Shown: piece after piece, positions 13,239 to 15,521 of the stretch | Layout of the letters: each line of letters opens with the position of its first letter | How positions within the stretch are numbered: position 1 is the first letter of the stretch | Origin: Bradyrhizobiaceae bacterium | Lineage (GTDB): Bacteria > Pseudomonadota > Alphaproteobacteria > Rhizobiales > Hyphomicrobiaceae | Direction: 5' to 3' | NCBI GenBank assembly: GCA_947475855.1 | Contig: CANJPN010000082.1 | Coordinates: 1 to 15,521, forward strand | DNA: 15,521 nucleotides | Program-made: the position numbers and the translations under genes | The notes under the pieces: model-generated | Told to the model about the DNA's origin: nothing | The model's database searches: none | What the model saw: only the letters and a program-made list of their open reading frames with translations

Positions 13239-14459
13239 TCAGCGCGTGGTGCCGTTGCGAGTAAGGTGTTCGAGCAGGGCGCGGGTGGGAACGCCGAGCA
13301 CAGTCAAACCCTCCCCCACTTCGAATTGCTCGATGGCTGAGCGAGTTTCGCTTTCAAAGCGGCCGGTCGGAGGGCCGTCGAGAAGCCGCGCGGAGATCAG
13401 CAACTGTTGCAGTGCGCGAATATCCGTCGCCGTCGTCAATACCGTTGCCGAGCGCAACGCATCGATCCTGCCCGCAAATGCGATCGTGCTCACCGCCGTA
13501 TTCGCGACAGGTGAGGGCGGGGCGCGCTTCACGACGCCTCCCTCCTCGATCATGACACGCGACTGCACGAACGTGCCGACGTTGATCGCCACAACCTTTG
13601 GGCCTTCCGCCGACTCGATCAGCAAAGGCGAGCCCGACGATGCGCCGCCGGTGTCGCAGGAGTGGAGCACGAGGTTCAGCGGATCATTGAAATCGCGGTC
13701 GTTGACGACAGGGCCGGCGACGTTGGCCTCACCGCGACGGCCGCCGAAGCAGGGTTGAGAATAGGCCATCGCCCAGCGGCCGAAGTCGCGATGGAAGGCG
13801 GCTTGGAACAACCGGCCAGCGTTCGCTTCGGTTTCGATATCATCCGGGGTCATTGGTACAACTGGCAAGTTCTTGCCGCGACAAGCCGGGCTTTGCAGCT
13901 TCACGAGCGCCCAATCGCGGGAGGCGTCGATAGGCGGCTTGGTGTTGATGCCAACCATGCCGGCAACGATGTGCTGGGCAGCAGTTCGGCTCGCGGTACC
14001 AGCAAAGCGCACGCTGCCTGAAGCCGTGCCGGGCCTTGCAAAGAAGAATTTTTCCGGTGGCGGCGGCGTTTCACCCTTCGTGCGGAACACGCAATGGCTT
14101 GCCGTCGCGATCACGTCGTCGGCCACGCAGAAGGCCGAGCAGACCGTGCGCGACCGCTCATTGTAGATAACGCCGATCGAGCCGCGCAGAGCGTCGAGGC
14201 GCTTGGGGATGCGCTTGCGATTATCCTCGCCGAATACCGCGATTTTGCTCACGAGCGTATCGGACGTGGACGCGGGCGGCGACGTCTTGGCCTGGCCCCA
14301 GGGGGGGAGGGCGGCTGCTTCGAACGACGATGCAATCAGCGCTGCGAATCCCAGGCCGAAAGTCCACGCGACCGTTGCCGGCAGCGCCCTGCGACCGCCG
14401 AACCCGGTTGTGCCAACTCCACACACGCGATGCATGTCGAACCAATCCCTGTCGGCCAT
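13239..14459 (-). CDS. Secreted trypsin-like serine protease with C-terminal peptidoglycan-binding domain
   Basis: This 406-residue protein appears to be exported and to join an S1-like protease fold to a cell-wall binding domain. ATG 14459 follows GAGG at a short distance; ATG 14435 (MHRVCG) is an alternative that gives a more normal signal peptide. The hydrophobic core is at about 29-50, ending near EAAALP. The likely catalytic triad is His122 (ATASHCV), Asp182 (DASRDWALVKL) and Ser275 (GGASSGSPLL). Cys107/Cys123 recall the trypsin disulfide beside the histidine. The serine motif deviates from GDSGGP. Residues about 340-400 (DIRALQQLL, GPPTGRFESETRSAIEQFE, GVPTRALLEHL) match a PG_binding_1-type domain. 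It converges on ccmH and diverges from degP, breaking the usual ccmH-degP order. Activity and substrate are unknown. Confidence 0.82.
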   Translation of the reverse strand: MADRDWFDMHRVCGVGTTGFGGRRALPATVAWTFGLGFAALIASSFEAAALPPWGQAKTSPPASTSDTLVSKIAVFGEDNRKRIPKRLDALRGSIGVIYNERSRTVCSAFCVADDVIATASHCVFRTKGETPPPPEKFFFARPGTASGSVRFAGTASRTAAQHIVAGMVGINTKPPIDASRDWALVKLQSPACRGKNLPVVPMTPDDIETEANAGRLFQAAFHRDFGRWAMAYSQPCFGGRRGEANVAGPVVNDRDFNDPLNLVLHSCDTGGASSGSPLLIESAEGPKVVAINVGTFVQSRVMIEEGGVVKRAPPSPVANTAVSTIAFAGRIDALRSATVLTTATDIRALQQLLISARLLDGPPTGRFESETRSAIEQFEVGEGLTVLGVPTRALLEHLTRNGTTR

Positions 14460-14474
14460 CCGCCTCGATCCGAA

Positions 14475-14494
14475 ACATTACCGCTATTTAATGT
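14475..14494. promoter_or_regulatory. Inverted repeat between the divergent protease genes
   Basis: ACATTA (14475-14480) and TAATGT (14489-14494) form a perfect 6-base inverted repeat with 8 bases between, in an AT-rich patch next to the leftward protease start. It could be an operator or a bidirectional promoter part. It lies only about 16 bases before that start codon. No clear RpoE or RpoH promoter was seen for degP. Confidence 0.3.
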
Positions 14495-14576
14495 GGCCGA
14501 AAGCCAGAGGTAACGCTCCAAGCTGTATTGAAGTCAGCAAATTCCGGGCCGATCTCGTACTCGAGGGCGGACGGAA

Positions 14577-14602
14577 GGAGAGTTTTCTCCCGGACCCCCG
14601 GG
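14577..14602 (+). promoter_or_regulatory. Overlapping short hairpins in the degP leader
   Basis: GGAGA/TCTCC (14577-14581 with 14586-14590) and CCCGG/CCGGG (14589-14593 with 14598-14602) share two bases, so both cannot form fully at once. They end 11 bases before the AAGGGA ribosome site of degP. They may be a leader structure that responds to temperature, or chance GC-rich pairing. Confidence 0.25.
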
Positions 14603-14624
14603 CGAGCAGACGAAAGGGACGCCC

Positions 14625-15521
14625 ATGATCGCCAACACCACTTCCTTGGCTCCGACGGCCATTCGCCGCCGCGGCGCGCGCATTGCCGCTGCGACACTGC
14701 TAGGGACCAGCATCATCGCCCTGGCCACCATGACGAGCGGCGTGCCCGCGCAGGCGCAGCGCGCCGACCAGCAGACCGTCATGACCCCGATGGGGCGTGC
14801 GCCGCTCAGCTTCGCCGACATCGTCGAGAGGGTTAAACCCGCCGTCGTCAGCATTTCCGTTTCCAGCGGCGGTCGCGCCACGGCGCAGCGGCCGGCCGAC
14901 CGCGGCAACCCGCCCCGTGCCAATCCGCAGCGTCCGCCAATCCCGGGCCTGCCCGAGGAGTGGAACGAGTTCTTCCGCAACCTGCCGCGCGACTTCGGTG
15001 GCGGCGGCAGCGGCGGTGCGAACCCGCGCCCCGTTCAGGCACAAGGCTCCGGCTTCGTCGTCTCAGAGGACGGCTACGTGGTCACGAACAATCACGTGAT
15101 CGACAAGGCCGACAAAATCGAAGTCGTGTTCGATGGTCCGGAAAAGGACAACAAGTTCGAGGCGACTTTGGTCGGCACCGACCCGCGCACCGATATCGCG
15201 CTGCTCAAGATCAAGTCGGATCGTAAATTCCAGTTCGTCAAGTTCGCGGCCAAAGACAGCCGAGTCGGCGACTGGGTGCTGGCAGTCGGCAACCCGTTTG
15301 GCCTGGGCGGCACGGTAACGGCCGGCATCGTCTCGGCACTCGCCCGTGGCATTGCCGAGGGCCCTTACGACTACATGCAGATCGACGCCGCGGTTAATCG
15401 CGGCAATTCCGGTGGCCCGACGTTCAATCTCGATGGCGAGGTGGTCGGCGTGAACACTGCGATCTACAGCCCATCCGGCGGCAACGTCGGCATCGCGTTC
15501 GCAGTGCCTGCGGTCACGGTC
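14625..15521 (+). CDS. degP: DegP/HtrA (Do) family periplasmic serine protease (3' end cut by window edge)
   Basis: DegP degrades or holds misfolded envelope proteins in the periplasm. ATG 14625 has AAGGGA six bases upstream. The 299 residues seen include a signal peptide (1-45, with three arginines at 14-16 and cleavage near AQAQ), a Pro/Gly-rich linker (about 80-138) usual in alphaproteobacterial members, and most of the protease domain. The triad is intact: His157 (TNNHVID), Asp190 (TDPRTDIALL) and Ser262 (NRGNSGGP). The oxyanion region and AVGNPFGLGGTVTAGIVS (220-237) fit the family. Two PDZ domains are expected past the window edge. In rhizobia degP follows cycHJKL directly; here it is separated from ccmH by a leftward gene and so needs its own promoter in the 165 bases upstream. 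Confidence 0.93.
   Translation, partial: MIANTTSLAPTAIRRRGARIAAATLLGTSIIALATMTSGVPAQAQRADQQTVMTPMGRAPLSFADIVERVKPAVVSISVSSGGRATAQRPADRGNPPRANPQRPPIPGLPEEWNEFFRNLPRDFGGGGSGGANPRPVQAQGSGFVVSEDGYVVTNNHVIDKADKIEVVFDGPEKDNKFEATLVGTDPRTDIALLKIKSDRKFQFVKFAAKDSRVGDWVLAVGNPFGLGGTVTAGIVSALARGIAEGPYDYMQIDAAVNRGNSGGPTFNLDGEVVGVNTAIYSPSGGNVGIAFAVPAVTV

Overview
The window is high-GC DNA with dense gene packing. It most likely comes from an alphaproteobacterium of the order Hyphomicrobiales (Rhizobiales). The best evidence is gene order: a FeuP/FeuQ-type two-component system, then the cytochrome c maturation operon ccmI-ccmE-ccmF-ccmH (cycHJKL in rhizobia), then a DegP-type protease. I cannot name a genus. 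GC-rich DNA produces long open frames opposite real genes; I have left these out.

Left part (1-5486): a metabolic region. Two genes point left: a D-2-hydroxyacid dehydrogenase and, after a palindromic repeat, a periplasmic ABC-transporter substrate-binding protein cut by the window edge. Diverging from them are three rightward genes: a zinc-free MDR oxidoreductase, a PaaI-type hotdog thioesterase and an acyl-CoA ligase. Together these look like an acyl-CoA (aromatic or fatty acid) module, but the substrate is not visible. All three same-strand junctions in this part carry a palindromic repeat. Two are REP-pair (BIME-like) elements of unrelated sequence but the same fold. The third is a mosaic palindrome of another type.

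Middle part (5683-8843): a small secreted PepSY-like protein, an OmpR-family response regulator, a PhoQ-like sensor kinase whose gene overlaps the regulator gene by 11 bases, and a glycine-zipper lipoprotein. The first three match the arrangement of rhizobial feuN-feuP-feuQ, in which a small periplasmic protein restrains the kinase.

Right part (9034-15521): ccmI, ccmE, ccmF and ccmH are tightly packed and co-directional. They encode the haem handover and ligation part of System I cytochrome c maturation. In rhizobia degP usually follows. Here degP is separated from ccmH by a leftward gene for a secreted trypsin-like protein with a C-terminal peptidoglycan-binding domain. degP runs off the right edge.

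No RNA gene, CRISPR array, transposase or integrase was seen. There is no clear new multi-gene system. The most unusual items are the two REP pairs that share a GTAG bracket and a one-base bulge, and the trypsin/peptidoglycan-binding gene set between ccmH and degP.
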